Assembly (NCBI GenBank): GCA_016182965.1
Contig: JACPFM010000207.1
Coordinates: forward strand, 1 to 47,718
Source: Deltaproteobacteria bacterium
Lineage (GTDB): Bacteria > Myxococcota_A > Polyangia > Polyangiales > JADJMO01
Direction: 5' to 3'
Length of the DNA: 47,718 nt
The notes beneath the pieces are model-generated. The model was given only the letters and a program-made list of their open reading frames with translations. It did not search any database and had not been told where the DNA came from. Positions 37,094 to 45,547 of this stretch are shown piece after piece. The stretch's first letter is position 1; every line of letters begins with the position of its first letter. The translations under genes were made by a program, and so were the position numbers.

Positions 37094-37930
37094 TCAACGA
37101 AGCCGCAGGATGCGCACGGCCCCCGAGAGCACGAGCAGGGCGATGATCGTCCCGACGACGAGGTCGGGGATGCGCGAGCCGGACCACGCGACGAGGCCGC
37201 CGGCGACGATGACCCCGACGTTGGCGAGCACGTCGTTGGTGGAGAAGATGTAGCTCGCCTTCATGTGCGCCCCGCCCTCGCGGTGGCGCGCGATGAGCAG
37301 CAGACAGGTGACGTTGGCCGCCAAGGCCAGGAGGCTTACACCCATCATCCAGCGCGGCTCGGGCTCGCTGCCGAGCAGCGTGCGCCGCACCACCTCGAAC
37401 AGCGCGCCGACCGCGAGGAGGAGCTGCAGGACGCCGCTCGCGTGCGCGGCGCGCAGCTTGTGGCTCGCGGCGCGCCCGACGGCGTAGAGGCTCAGGCCGT
37501 ACACCGCCGCGTCGGCGAACATGTCGAGCGAGTCGGCCAGGAGCCCCGTCGACTGCACGAGCAGACCGGCGGCGAGCTCGACGACGAACATCACCCCGTT
37601 GATCGCGAGCAGCAGCCACAGCGTGCGCGCCTCGGCGGCGTCTCGCTGCGGGTCGGCGGCCATGCCCTCGGCGGCGTCGGATCCGGTGCGCGTCTCGACC
37701 AGCCGCGCGCCGAACCCGAGGGGCGTCAGGCGCTCGGTGATCGCGTCGACGGCGCCGTGCGCATGCCACACCAGGAGGCGGCGCCCGGGCAGATCGAACG
37801 AGAGGCTGCGCACGGCGGGCACACCGTCGAGCGCCATGCGGATGTGACGCTCCTCGGAGGGGCAGTCCATCTTCGGCACGTCGTACTCGCTGCGATCGGT
37901 CGTCCCGGCGAGCGCGCCTTCGCCCTTCAT
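37094..37930 (-). CDS. Cation diffusion facilitator (CDF) transporter with degenerate N-terminal HMA domain
   Basis: The product has 278 residues from the ATG at 37930; the frame continues upstream without homology. Residues 17-80 form a heavy-metal-associated-like domain in which CxxC is reduced to DCPSE, one cysteine only. The membrane domain carries the CDF site in helix 2, GLLADSLDMFADA (Asp136 and Asp140), and further helices at about 160-185, 190-212, 230-250 and 255-272. In helix 5 (FSTNDVLANVGVI) the usual HxxxD pair lacks its histidine, so metal preference may differ from zinc-type CDFs. Such proteins export divalent metals by proton exchange. No cytoplasmic C-terminal domain is present. 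Confidence 0.85.
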   Translation of the reverse strand: MKGEGALAGTTDRSEYDVPKMDCPSEERHIRMALDGVPAVRSLSFDLPGRRLLVWHAHGAVDAITERLTPLGFGARLVETRTGSDAAEGMAADPQRDAAEARTLWLLLAINGVMFVVELAAGLLVQSTGLLADSLDMFADAAVYGLSLYAVGRAASHKLRAAHASGVLQLLLAVGALFEVVRRTLLGSEPEPRWMMGVSLLALAANVTCLLLIARHREGGAHMKASYIFSTNDVLANVGVIVAGGLVAWSGSRIPDLVVGTIIALLVLSGAVRILRLR

Positions 37931-38016
37931 CGCTCTTGTGTAGGCCGACGGACGGCGGTCCGCCTGAAAAACACGAGCTCTACGGCGCGGGCCGGCCCCT
38001 TCTTGCGAACGACGGC

Positions 38017-39897
38017 TTAGGGCGCCGCGGAGGACCCCTCGAGGTAGCGCGGCAGCGTGATCGTGACCGGCTCGTCTCCGTAGTAGCCGAAGAGGCTCCG
38101 GATGCGGGCCTCGTCGAGATCGCAGAGGCTCACGCTGCCGGTGACGGTGACCTGCTGCCAGTCCGGGGTGCCGCCGCCGTGGTAGGTGGACTCGGGCTGC
38201 AGCGGGTAGGGACCGGGCCGGAGGAAGTTCGCGAGCGCCCAGGCGGAGGACCAGTCGATGGGCCCGGCGGCGATCGCCTCCCGCACGCGCAGGTTCAGCT
38301 GGTCGTAGCGCCACTGCATGTCGTCGAACTGCGGGCCGGTGAGCAGCGCGTTCCACTCGCTCATCATGGTCAGGCGCATCTCCGGCGTGACCGCGTGGTT
38401 GGTCGCTACCAGCGTGTCTCCGTGCGACGCACGCTGCGGCGCGAAGTAGAACGACGCCGGGCAGTTGCGATCGGTCCACAGCGGATCGATGAACGAGGTC
38501 GGACCGAACGCCGACGGATCGTAGGGGACGCCGGCGAACCACTGCCGGACCTGCGCCTCGATCGCCGAAAGCAGCCCCGGGAGGTCACCGGCGCCGAGCT
38601 TCGCCAGATCGACGGCGATGGCGGCCATGATCTCGGCGATGCGGTGCGGGGCGCTCCGGCTGAACGCGCCCCACAGCCCCTCGTTCCACGCCAGGTAGTC
38701 GTCGGGATAGCGGTAGTCGTTCCAGCGCGTCATCAGGCCGCGCTGCGGCGCGGGGGTGCCGTGCTTCGCGCGCTGCGCCTCGATGTAGTCGACGGTCGGG
38801 AGGTGCTCGCGGTACGTGCTCGGCACGCCGTCGAAGTACGGGAACGGCTCGCCCTCGGGGACCGCGCGCCCCGCCTCGACGATGCACGCGCGACCCGTGC
38901 GATCGGCGACCGGGTAGATCCACGACACGCCGCGCGGCGCCGCGGTGATGCGATCGACCGCCTCGACCGCGGTGGACGACCACTGCCCGCAGTCGCGCAC
39001 GAGGAGCAGCGAGTTGAGCCCGGGGCGATCGGGATCGCACAGGCCCGAAGGGAGCATGTCGACGCCGAGGGCCACGCCGGCGTCGTTCAACACCGTCACG
39101 CTGCCGACGAACCCGGGCGCCGTCTGGCTGACGATGGCGCGGCGAGGCTTGCCGTCGCGCGCGGAGGGCCGCGCGATGATCATGCACGCGGTGTCCTGGA
39201 AGACGCCCGCGGTGGAGAACATGAAGTCGCGGCCGAAGAGGTTCTTCCCGCCGGTCGCAGCGCCGCTCAGGAACACGGCGTTGCACATCAACGGGACGCG
39301 CAGCAGCGCCGGCGGGATCGAGCGCTCGGCGAACAGCTTGCCGGAGTACACGTGCGCGAGGAGGCAATCGACGCCGCAGTTCAGCGCCCACAGATCCTTC
39401 CAGACCACCTTGGTCTCGGGGTTGGCCGCGCGGCACCCGTCGACGATGCCCTGCATCTCCTCGACGTACTCGGCGGGGATGTCCGCCTTCATCGACTGCG
39501 AGAGCTCGAAGACGATGTCGACCACCAGCTCCTTCAAGGCGACGGCGAGCGGCGCGGTCGAGTGCTCGATGTCGGTCAGGTGGACGAACGCGAACGCGAT
39601 CTTCTGCGCGAACTCGGTCGTCATCCGCGCCACGTCCGGCTCGGCGAGGACGCCGAGCAGCCAGCCCATCTGGAGGTTGTCGCCCTCGACGTAGATGGCC
39701 TTCTTCGGCGCGCCGGTCACGCCGTTCTTCGCCGTCTTGCTGACGGCGAGGACGCCGACGCAGCCGTCCTTCACCTGGTAGGCGACGAGCTTCGACGGGT
39801 TGGCCGGATCGGGCGTCGGCTTCACGTCGAAGCCGTCGGCGTCGAAGGCACGGGCGATCTGCGCGTAGCGCGCCGCGATGGGATCGGGGTCGGTCAC
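38017..39897 (-). CDS. Ntn-hydrolase of the C45 / acyl-CoA:6-APA acyltransferase-like family
   Basis: The product has 626 residues from a GTG at 39897; the ATG far upstream at 43236 belongs to a shadow frame. The expected autoprocessing site is around Cys205 in PLMCNAVFLSGAATGGKNLFG, followed by RDFMF, which fits the Cys-[TNS]-x-F/V ... G-a-T-x-x-G-k-x-x-x-G-R-[DN]-x-D/M pattern of C45-like enzymes. Later stretches VSQTAPGFVGSVTVLNDAGVALGVDML match the next family block. Activation would release an N-terminal ~204-residue propeptide and expose Cys205 as nucleophile (family knowledge). No signal peptide is evident, so a cytoplasmic location is likely. The substrate, an amide or ester, is unknown. 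The C-terminal ~200 residues lack a recognised motif. Confidence 0.78.
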   Translation of the reverse strand: MTDPDPIAARYAQIARAFDADGFDVKPTPDPANPSKLVAYQVKDGCVGVLAVSKTAKNGVTGAPKKAIYVEGDNLQMGWLLGVLAEPDVARMTTEFAQKIAFAFVHLTDIEHSTAPLAVALKELVVDIVFELSQSMKADIPAEYVEEMQGIVDGCRAANPETKVVWKDLWALNCGVDCLLAHVYSGKLFAERSIPPALLRVPLMCNAVFLSGAATGGKNLFGRDFMFSTAGVFQDTACMIIARPSARDGKPRRAIVSQTAPGFVGSVTVLNDAGVALGVDMLPSGLCDPDRPGLNSLLLVRDCGQWSSTAVEAVDRITAAPRGVSWIYPVADRTGRACIVEAGRAVPEGEPFPYFDGVPSTYREHLPTVDYIEAQRAKHGTPAPQRGLMTRWNDYRYPDDYLAWNEGLWGAFSRSAPHRIAEIMAAIAVDLAKLGAGDLPGLLSAIEAQVRQWFAGVPYDPSAFGPTSFIDPLWTDRNCPASFYFAPQRASHGDTLVATNHAVTPEMRLTMMSEWNALLTGPQFDDMQWRYDQLNLRVREAIAAGPIDWSSAWALANFLRPGPYPLQPESTYHGGGTPDWQQVTVTGSVSLCDLDEARIRSLFGYYGDEPVTITLPRYLEGSSAAP

Positions 39898-40071
39898 GCG
39901 GGGAGCATATCCGCCCGGCGCAGCGAGCGAGCCTTCGTTCGAGCGAACGCGCGCTCGGCGCAAGCGCGGCACGCACGCCGCGCGAACCGCTGCGCGTCCG
40001 GGGAACGGCGTGCAGCGCGAAGAACGCGAGCTGCTGGCGCTCCGTGGGACTCTGCGGTCTCCTCCAAGACG

Positions 40072-40578
40072 GTGAGCGGTCGCGAGTGGTTCGTGTGGAC
40101 CGATGGCTCGTGCAAGGCGGCCGAGGGCGCGCCCGGCGGCTGGGGCTATCACGCGAGGAGTCCCCGCGGCGAGGTGCTCGAGGGCTTCGGCAAGGCCGTG
40201 AGCACGCTCGCGAAGATCATGGAGTACCGCGCGGTCGCCGAGGCGCTCGCCGCGCTTCCCGAGGACGTCAGGGTCACCGTGTACTCCGACAACCAATCGC
40301 TGATCGAGAACCTGACGAAGCGGCTGCGCGATTGGCGCGCGAATCGGTTCGCCAACGTCGACGAGACCGTCGTCGACAGCGTGCGGCGCATCGACGCGAG
40401 CATCGCCGAGAAGCGTCTCGTCGTGACCTGGCAGTGGCTCCGCGGCCATCACGGCAACGTGGGCAACGAGCGCGCCGACGCGCTCGCCGCGCAGGGCGCC
40501 CGCGAGGCGAAGGCCGACCTCGAGGCGGCGCGCCGCGATCGCGACGCCGCTCGGAACCCGCGGCGCCCGCGGCGGTAA
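40072..40578 (+). CDS. rnhA: Ribonuclease HI
   Basis: The product has 168 residues from a GTG at 40072; the in-frame upstream extension is Arg/Ala-rich and non-homologous. The catalytic acidic residues are all present: Asp11 (WTDGSC), Glu51 (IMEYRAV), Asp73 (VYSDNQSLIE) and Asp136 (NERADALA), with the flexible-loop histidine in GHHGNVGNERAD. It cuts RNA in RNA-DNA hybrids, for example at R-loops and Okazaki primers. The C-terminus beyond ~150 is basic (RRDRDAARNPRRPRR), a possible nucleic-acid-binding tail. It is convergent with the PLD-family gene, only 5 bp apart. Confidence 0.95.
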   Translation: MSGREWFVWTDGSCKAAEGAPGGWGYHARSPRGEVLEGFGKAVSTLAKIMEYRAVAEALAALPEDVRVTVYSDNQSLIENLTKRLRDWRANRFANVDETVVDSVRRIDASIAEKRLVVTWQWLRGHHGNVGNERADALAAQGAREAKADLEAARRDRDAARNPRRPRR

Positions 40579-40583
40579 CCATA

Positions 40584-41825
40584 TCAGGCCGAGTCGCGCG
40601 CCGGCCGCGGGCCGCCCTCCGAGTCGCGCGCCGGCCGGGGGCCGCCCTCCGAGTCGCGCGCCGGCCGGGGGCCGCCCTCCGAGTCGCGCGCCGGCCGGGG
40701 GCCGGCGACGAAATCGAGCGCCTTCATCGCCTGGAGCGCGCCGTAGTCGCGGAGCTTGTGCGCGGTGCTGCGGCGGTCCAGTTCCTCGACGGTCATCTCC
40801 TTGCTGCGGCGTCGATCGAGCTGGAAGAGCGCGCTCACCCGCTCCACGAACGCGCGGTCGTACACGAACACGTTGAGCTCGTTGGCCATCGCGACGCTGC
40901 TCGGGTTCGCGTTGAAGGTCCCGACCGTCGCCCAGTCGTCGTCGACCAGCGCGTACTTCGCGTGCAGCGTGCGATGGCAGTACTCGTGGAGGTGGAGGCC
41001 GCGCTGGATCCACGCCTTCTCGGCCGCGCGGGTGGCGTTCTTCACGATCCCGAGATCGGACTCGCCGCAGGTCACGACCTGCACGTCGACCCCGCGCGCG
41101 GCGGCGGCGTAAAGCGCCCTGGTCATCGGCTTCGACGGGTAGAAGTACGAGTTGGCGAGGTGGATGCGCGACCGGGCGCGCTCGAACCGCTCCAAGTGGC
41201 GATTGAACACCATGCTGTCGTACGACGGCGAGTCCGAGACGAGCTCGAGGTCGGAGCAGCGGTCCTCGGTGCAGAAGTCGCGCGGCTCGCCCCCGTCGGC
41301 CTCGGTCCAGCGCTGCTCGAACAGCCGCGCGAAGTCCTCGACGACCGGTCCTTCGAGGCGCAGGCAGACGTCGTGCCAGCCGGCGCCGCCCCGATGGCGC
41401 GCGAGCCACGGCGCGGAGAAGGCCACGCCGCCGGTGTAGGCGGCCTCGTCGATCACGAAGTTGCGCGCGTGATTGCGCGGGAATGGCGCGCCCTCGGTCA
41501 GCGCCAGCCGGAGCGGGCGATAGCACTGCACGTACACGCCGTCGGCGCGCATCTCCTCCCAGAACTCGGGATCGGTCTCCTCGCACCCGAGGTGATCGTA
41601 GAGCACGTGCACCGCGATCCCGCGCTTCACACACGAAACCAGCGCGTCGCGGACCAGCCGACCGAACGTGTCGCTGCTGAAGATGTAGATCTCGATGAGC
41701 ACGCGCCGCTGCGCGCGGGAGAGATCGGCGAGGAACGCCTGGAGGAACTCCTCGACGCGCGGCAGCAGCGTCAACACGTGGTTCGTGGTCCGGACCGTGG
41801 AGGCTCGCTCGGCGGGCTCGTGCAT
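40584..41825 (-). CDS. Phospholipase D-family protein (cardiolipin synthase-like) with repeat tail
   Basis: The product has 413 residues. Two HKD-type motifs are present: the first (117-133) reads RNHARNFVIDEAAYTGG, with His119 and Asp126 but Arg121 instead of Lys; the second reads LHAKYALVDDDWATVGTFN, with His288, Lys290 and Asp295 intact. Between them lie HDVCLRLEGPVVEDFARLF and SRIHLANSYFYPS, as in bacterial cardiolipin synthases (ClsB-like, no membrane helices). It would join phospholipids or cut phosphodiesters at the membrane. Residues ~375-413 are a 10-residue tandem repeat, GGPRPARDSE, from the 30-bp DNA array; it is Arg/Asp-rich and presumably disordered. The first-motif Lys-to-Arg change could lower activity. 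Confidence 0.88.
   Translation of the reverse strand: MHEPAERASTVRTTNHVLTLLPRVEEFLQAFLADLSRAQRRVLIEIYIFSSDTFGRLVRDALVSCVKRGIAVHVLYDHLGCEETDPEFWEEMRADGVYVQCYRPLRLALTEGAPFPRNHARNFVIDEAAYTGGVAFSAPWLARHRGGAGWHDVCLRLEGPVVEDFARLFEQRWTEADGGEPRDFCTEDRCSDLELVSDSPSYDSMVFNRHLERFERARSRIHLANSYFYPSKPMTRALYAAAARGVDVQVVTCGESDLGIVKNATRAAEKAWIQRGLHLHEYCHRTLHAKYALVDDDWATVGTFNANPSSVAMANELNVFVYDRAFVERVSALFQLDRRRSKEMTVEELDRRSTAHKLRDYGALQAMKALDFVAGPRPARDSEGGPRPARDSEGGPRPARDSEGGPRPARDSA
40591..40704. repeat. 30-bp in-frame tandem repeat, nearly four copies
   Basis: Four successive units start at 40591, 40621, 40651 and 40681; the last is truncated near 40704. Copies differ at only one or two bases. On the minus strand they encode the 10-residue unit GGPRPARDSE, forming the extreme C-terminus of the PLD-family protein. 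Near-identity and intact frame suggest recent expansion. Confidence 0.92.
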
Positions 41826-41912
41826 TCAGCGTTCGATGTCCGAGCTCGCGCCTTCGCTCGACGGGACCAGGCGCGCGGCGGCGCGTCGCCCTGGGGCATT
41901 TCCGACAGGTCT

Positions 41913-43439
41913 TCAGCGCCCGAGCTGCGCGAGCAGGTGCTGCGGATCGGGCGCGTGGACGAGCGCGACGTCGCGCGCGACGACGCCGGCGCGCACCCAG
42001 TCGGCGATCGCGCGGCCCATCGGCACCATGCCGGCCTCCCTGCCCGTCTGCAGGACGCCCGGGAGCTGATACGTCTTCCCCTCGCGGATCAGGCTCGCCA
42101 CCGCGGCGTTGGCCGGGAGGATCTCGAGCGCGGGCACCCGCCCGCCGTCGCGCGCGGGGAGCAGCCGCTGGGTGACCACCGCGCGGAGCACGTCGGCGAC
42201 GCGACCGCGCGCGTTGCGCTGGGTGTGCTCGGGGAAGGCATCGACGACGCGCTCGATCGCCGACGCTGCGCTGCCGGCGTGGAGCGTCGAGAGCACGAGG
42301 TGGCCGGTCTCGGCCGCGGTGACCGCGGCGGCGATGGTCTCCGGATCGCGCATCTCGCCGAGGAGGATGACGTCGGGGCTCTCGCGCAAGGCCGCGCGCA
42401 GGCCCTCGGCGAACGTCGGCACGTGGGCGCCGATCTCGCGCTGATGGATGACCCCGCGCCCGCCGGAGAAGACGTACTCGATCGGATCCTCGATGGTGAC
42501 GACGTGCACCGCTCGCAGCCGCGAGAGGTGCTCGACCATCGCCACGAGCGACGTGCTCTTGCCGCTGCCGGCGGCGCCGGTGAAGAGCACCAGGCCCTCG
42601 CGCAGCTCGGCGAAGCGCGCGACGTCGTCGGGCAGGCGCAGCTCCGCGAGCGTCGGCGCGTCGCCGCGGATCGGCCGCAGCACCGCCGACGCCCCGGCCA
42701 TCGCGCGGAAGAGGCTGCAGCGGAAGCGCACGTCGCGATCGCCGCGCGGTATTGCGACGGCGAGGTCCACGTCGCCGGCGCGTTCGAACCGCGCGCGGTG
42801 CGCCTCGCCGAGCCACGGCGCGAGGAGGCCGAGCAGCTCGCCCTCGCCGAGCTCGTGCCCCATCGGGACCATCGCGCCGTGGACCTTGATCGCCGCCGCA
42901 CGCCCTTCGACCAGTACGAGATCGGACGCGCCGGCGTCGAGCGCCGCGAAGCACAGCTCGGCGAGCCGTGATCGATCGACGACGACGCCGCTCGTGCGCG
43001 ACGGCCTGGCTCCGGAAGGGGCCGCGGAAGACGCGGCGGAAGACGCCGCGCGCGGCGGCGACGGCTCGACGAGCGGCGCAGGCGACGACGGCGCCGGAGC
43101 GGGCGCGGGCGAGAAGGAGGGCGCCTGCGCCCGCGGCAGCTCGATGCCCGCGTCCTGACGGAGGCGCGAGAGGATCACCTCGAGCCGATCGCCGCTCTTC
43201 CAGCGCACGCGCACGAGCCCGGTCGCGGCCACGCACCGCTCGTCGCCGTCGCGGGCGTCGGCGTGATCGCCGACGGCCTCGCGGAGGATGTCCTTCACCA
43301 ACGCGCCGTCGAGCGCGGGCATCGACAGCTTCCGGAGCACGCCCGCGACGCGCAGCGCGGGGGGCGCGCCCTCGCGCAGGACGACCTCATCGGCCGACTG
43401 CGTGGTCGCGAGGCGGAGGAACCCGTCGATCTTGGACAT
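41913..43439 (-). CDS. PilT/PilU-like retraction ATPase with a duplicated N-terminal domain
   Basis: The product has 508 residues. The motor part (about 152-508) has a PilT N-domain (SDLVLVEGRAAAIKVHG), Walker A GAAGSGKST (288-296), the Asp box ITIEDPIEYVF-type stretch (VVTIEDPIEYVFSGG), Walker B DVILLGEMRD and the His box ETGHLVLSTLHAGSAA. These AAA+ secretion ATPases power type IV pilus retraction or related machines. Residues 4-95 look like a second, degenerate copy of the PilT N-domain (ADEVVLREGAPPALRVAGVL, then RVRWKSGDRLEVILSRL), joined by a Ser/Ala/Pro-rich linker at 103-148. PilT and PilU normally have one N-domain and ~350-380 residues. No other pil genes are in the window. The PLD gene follows on the same strand. 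Confidence 0.88.
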   Translation of the reverse strand: MSKIDGFLRLATTQSADEVVLREGAPPALRVAGVLRKLSMPALDGALVKDILREAVGDHADARDGDERCVAATGLVRVRWKSGDRLEVILSRLRQDAGIELPRAQAPSFSPAPAPAPSSPAPLVEPSPPRAASSAASSAAPSGARPSRTSGVVVDRSRLAELCFAALDAGASDLVLVEGRAAAIKVHGAMVPMGHELGEGELLGLLAPWLGEAHRARFERAGDVDLAVAIPRGDRDVRFRCSLFRAMAGASAVLRPIRGDAPTLAELRLPDDVARFAELREGLVLFTGAAGSGKSTSLVAMVEHLSRLRAVHVVTIEDPIEYVFSGGRGVIHQREIGAHVPTFAEGLRAALRESPDVILLGEMRDPETIAAAVTAAETGHLVLSTLHAGSAASAIERVVDAFPEHTQRNARGRVADVLRAVVTQRLLPARDGGRVPALEILPANAAVASLIREGKTYQLPGVLQTGREAGMVPMGRAIADWVRAGVVARDVALVHAPDPQHLLAQLGR

Positions 43440-43521
43440 CGCGCGTGGTCGTAACGCCGCGACGGCGGCGCGTCTTCCAGCGAGCCTCTGCGTGCCGCAG
43501 CTTCCGGCAGACCGTGGTGAA

Positions 43522-44163
43522 TCAGAAGGCGAAACCGAGCTGCGCGAGCGTCACCGTCGGGATGACCTTGGCGGACATCGTGTCGCGCACCGCCGTCACT
43601 CCCTCGGGCATCGCCTGCCCGTAGGGCACGCTCTCGGCGTACGAGTGGCCGAGCGGCAGCTTCAAGCCGACGTCCGCGCCGACGAAGAAGCCCGAGTCCC
43701 ACATCCTGAACAACCCGAGCCTCGGGTTGACGTACCAGCTGTCGGCGGTCGTCGACCCGGTCGCGCTGCCCCAGCCGCTCACCGTCACGGTCTTGCTGCC
43801 CGCGAGGTGCTGTCGGCCGGCGCGCACGCCGACGAAGAACGGCCCGCCACGGAAGGGGAACCAACGCGCGTCGGCGGACCACGATCGATACGTGACGTCG
43901 ACCCCGGCGATCTGCGCGATCGGCAGGAAGCCATACTCGACGCCGAAGAGGAACCGCTGGTCGATCGTGACCAGCGCTCCGACCGAGACGGGGCTCGGGA
44001 AACCGGCGGCGCCGAAGAGGCCGACGCGCGGTCGGCTCGTCTTCTGACTCGACGGCGCGACCGTGGGGGCCTCGTCCACGTTCGACGGGGTCTCGGCTGC
44101 GTGTGACGACGACGCGAAAGTGACGATGGTGGCCGCGGCGAGCGCGACCGTCTGCAACTTCAT
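43522..44163 (-). CDS. Small outer-membrane beta-barrel-like protein
   Basis: The product has 213 residues from the ATG at 44163. Signal peptide MKLQTVALAAATIVTFASSSHA is followed by a cut site before AET. After a Ser/Thr/Pro linker (24-43) the rest is alternating beta-strand sequence with Gly and aromatic residues (RVGLFGAAGFPSP, RFLFGVEYGFLP, WFPFRGGPFFVGVRAG, GFFVGADVGLKLPLG), ending in VTLAQLGFAF. The terminal Phe is typical of proteins inserted by the BAM machinery. This is consistent with an eight-stranded outer-membrane barrel of unknown function. No conserved OmpA-type domain follows. Confidence 0.8.
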   Translation of the reverse strand: MKLQTVALAAATIVTFASSSHAAETPSNVDEAPTVAPSSQKTSRPRVGLFGAAGFPSPVSVGALVTIDQRFLFGVEYGFLPIAQIAGVDVTYRSWSADARWFPFRGGPFFVGVRAGRQHLAGSKTVTVSGWGSATGSTTADSWYVNPRLGLFRMWDSGFFVGADVGLKLPLGHSYAESVPYGQAMPEGVTAVRDTMSAKVIPTVTLAQLGFAF

Positions 44164-44314
44164 TCGTTCGAGAGCTCCGCTCGCCCGGCGCGAATCAGCG
44201 ATCCCGCCCAGGGTGTCCTTGGTGTCAGGTTGCTGAAGTCGGCGAAGACGTTCAGCAGGAGCTGCTCTGGAGCTCAGTCCCGCGAGTCGCAACTCGACCG
44301 TCGATCGAGCACGA

Positions 44315-44346
44315 CCGCGCGGCCACGCATCAACGGGGCCGCGCGG
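44315..44346. terminator. Perfect 10-bp hairpin downstream of the DUF2171 gene
   Basis: CCGCGCGGCC (44315-44324) pairs exactly with GGCCGCGCGG (44337-44346), with a 12-base loop. It lies 28 bases past the stop of the minus-strand DUF2171 gene (44374), the position expected for a terminator. No T tract follows in that direction. The rest of 44164-44373 shows nothing further. Confidence 0.5.
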
Positions 44347-44373
44347 AACGGGCGCTGGTGCCTGGTCGTGCGA

Positions 44374-44610
44374 TCACAGCAGCGACGCGCGATCGCGCCA
44401 CTCGCTCATCGCCTCGTTGCACGAGCGGTTCAAGTGGACCTTGTCGTCGATCGAGCTCACCCACCCGGCCGGGATGAAATGATGCTGACCGCTGCGGTCC
44501 CTGGTCAGCTTGATCGCGTTGTCGCCTTCGAGGTGATCGACGCGCCCGATCGGTACGTTGTCGGAACCGACGACGCTCATGTGCGGTTTGATGCTTTTGA
44601 TGTCGGCCAT
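44374..44610 (-). CDS. DUF2171 / PRC-barrel-like small protein
   Basis: The product has 78 residues from the ATG at 44610, preceded by AAGGAGGGG about 6 bases upstream. The whole length fits the DUF2171 pattern: DIKSIKPHMSVVGSDNVPIG, VDHLEGDNAIKLTRD, HHFIPAGWVSSIDDKVHLNR. This is a short PRC-barrel-like beta fold. Members often occur in stress or cell-surface contexts, but no role is established to my knowledge. It stands alone on the minus strand between the outer-membrane protein and the cytochrome c gene. Confidence 0.85.
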   Translation of the reverse strand: MADIKSIKPHMSVVGSDNVPIGRVDHLEGDNAIKLTRDRSGQHHFIPAGWVSSIDDKVHLNRSCNEAMSEWRDRASLL

Positions 44611-44708
44611 GACTGCCCCTCCTTCCCGCCATCCACGCAGCAGGGAGCGCGCCACGAGCCGTCGTGTCCGCTCGTGATGCGGCGAGAGCCGTCGCCCTCG
44701 ACGGCGAG

Positions 44709-45281
44709 TCACGGAGGCGGCGGCCCGCCACCGACCCCGGCGCCGCGCGGCACGTCCCAGGCCGGCGGCGCGGGGAAGACGAGGCTCGGCGGTCCTGCCT
44801 GGCCGGGGGGCAACGACGCCGGCGCGCGGTGCTCGATCGGCGGGAGGCTCTTCAGATAGGCCGCGAGCGCGTATACGTCGGCGTCGCTCATGTTCCCGTA
44901 GTGGGGCCACGGCATCGGCGGGAGGAGCGGCCGTCCGTCGGGCCGCTTCCCGGTGCGCAGGGTCTTGACGATGTCGTCCTCGCTGTAGCGGCCGATGCCC
45001 GTCTCCATGTGGGGCGTGAGGTTCGACGGGTACGACGTGCCCCACGGTCCCTGCCAACCGAGCTCGCTCCCGGAGAGGCGCCGCGAGAGATCGGCAGCGC
45101 CGTACATCCCGCCCGGCGTGTGGCAGTCGTTGCAGCCGCCGACCATCGCCAGGTACTCGCCGCGGCGCACGCGCTCCGCGTGCGACGACGGGACCTCGCC
45201 AGCGAGCGGCTCGCGTGTCTCACGCCTGCAGGAGATGCTCAACACGGCGACGATCGTCAGAATCGCGTGTGTGGTACGCAT
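44709..45281 (-). CDS. Single-heme cytochrome c, exported (possible lipoprotein)
   Basis: The product has 190 residues from the ATG at 45281. The signal sequence MRTTHAILTIVAVLSISC ends in a lipobox-like Cys18 (Ser at -3 is atypical). The heme-binding site is CNDCH (50-54) and the likely axial ligand Met123 lies in PPMPWPHYGN, followed by DADVYALAAYLKSLP, the usual end of a mono-heme class I domain. The C-terminal ~40 residues are Pro/Gly/Ala-rich. It is likely an electron carrier at the outer face of the inner membrane or tethered to the outer membrane; its partner is not identifiable. It is divergent from the porin gene at 45548, with a 266-bp intergenic region. Confidence 0.88.
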   Translation of the reverse strand: MRTTHAILTIVAVLSISCRRETREPLAGEVPSSHAERVRRGEYLAMVGGCNDCHTPGGMYGAADLSRRLSGSELGWQGPWGTSYPSNLTPHMETGIGRYSEDDIVKTLRTGKRPDGRPLLPPMPWPHYGNMSDADVYALAAYLKSLPPIEHRAPASLPPGQAGPPSLVFPAPPAWDVPRGAGVGGGPPPP

Positions 45282-45547
45282 GCGCGCGCTCCCCCCTTCG
45301 CGTGGCTCCGATGAACCTCGGCGCGCCACCCGCAGGGGGGCGATGCAAATCGTGCCCCCGTCAGCCCCGCCCCGACGACCGCTCCCGCGAGGAGTCGGGT
45401 GGCCGCCGGCGGGCGCGGGGCCGACCGCGATCGCGTTTCCGCTCGCCGCGACCGCACGATGACGTCGCGCGTAATCGAGCCGTAACGTTCGGGAAATCCA
45501 GACGAAACGTCAGCCCCTTATTCCGAAGTCTTCCGAGGAGGCTTTGG

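Noticed and set aside
40044..42971. Plus-strand 975-codon frame
   Set aside because: Shadow of the PLD and PilT-like genes; RNase HI uses a different frame and is real.
39898..43236. N-terminal part of a 1739-codon minus-strand frame
   Set aside because: Only the C45-like part (from the GTG at 39897) is protein-like; the rest is out of frame with the PLD and PilT-like genes and is an Arg-rich shadow.
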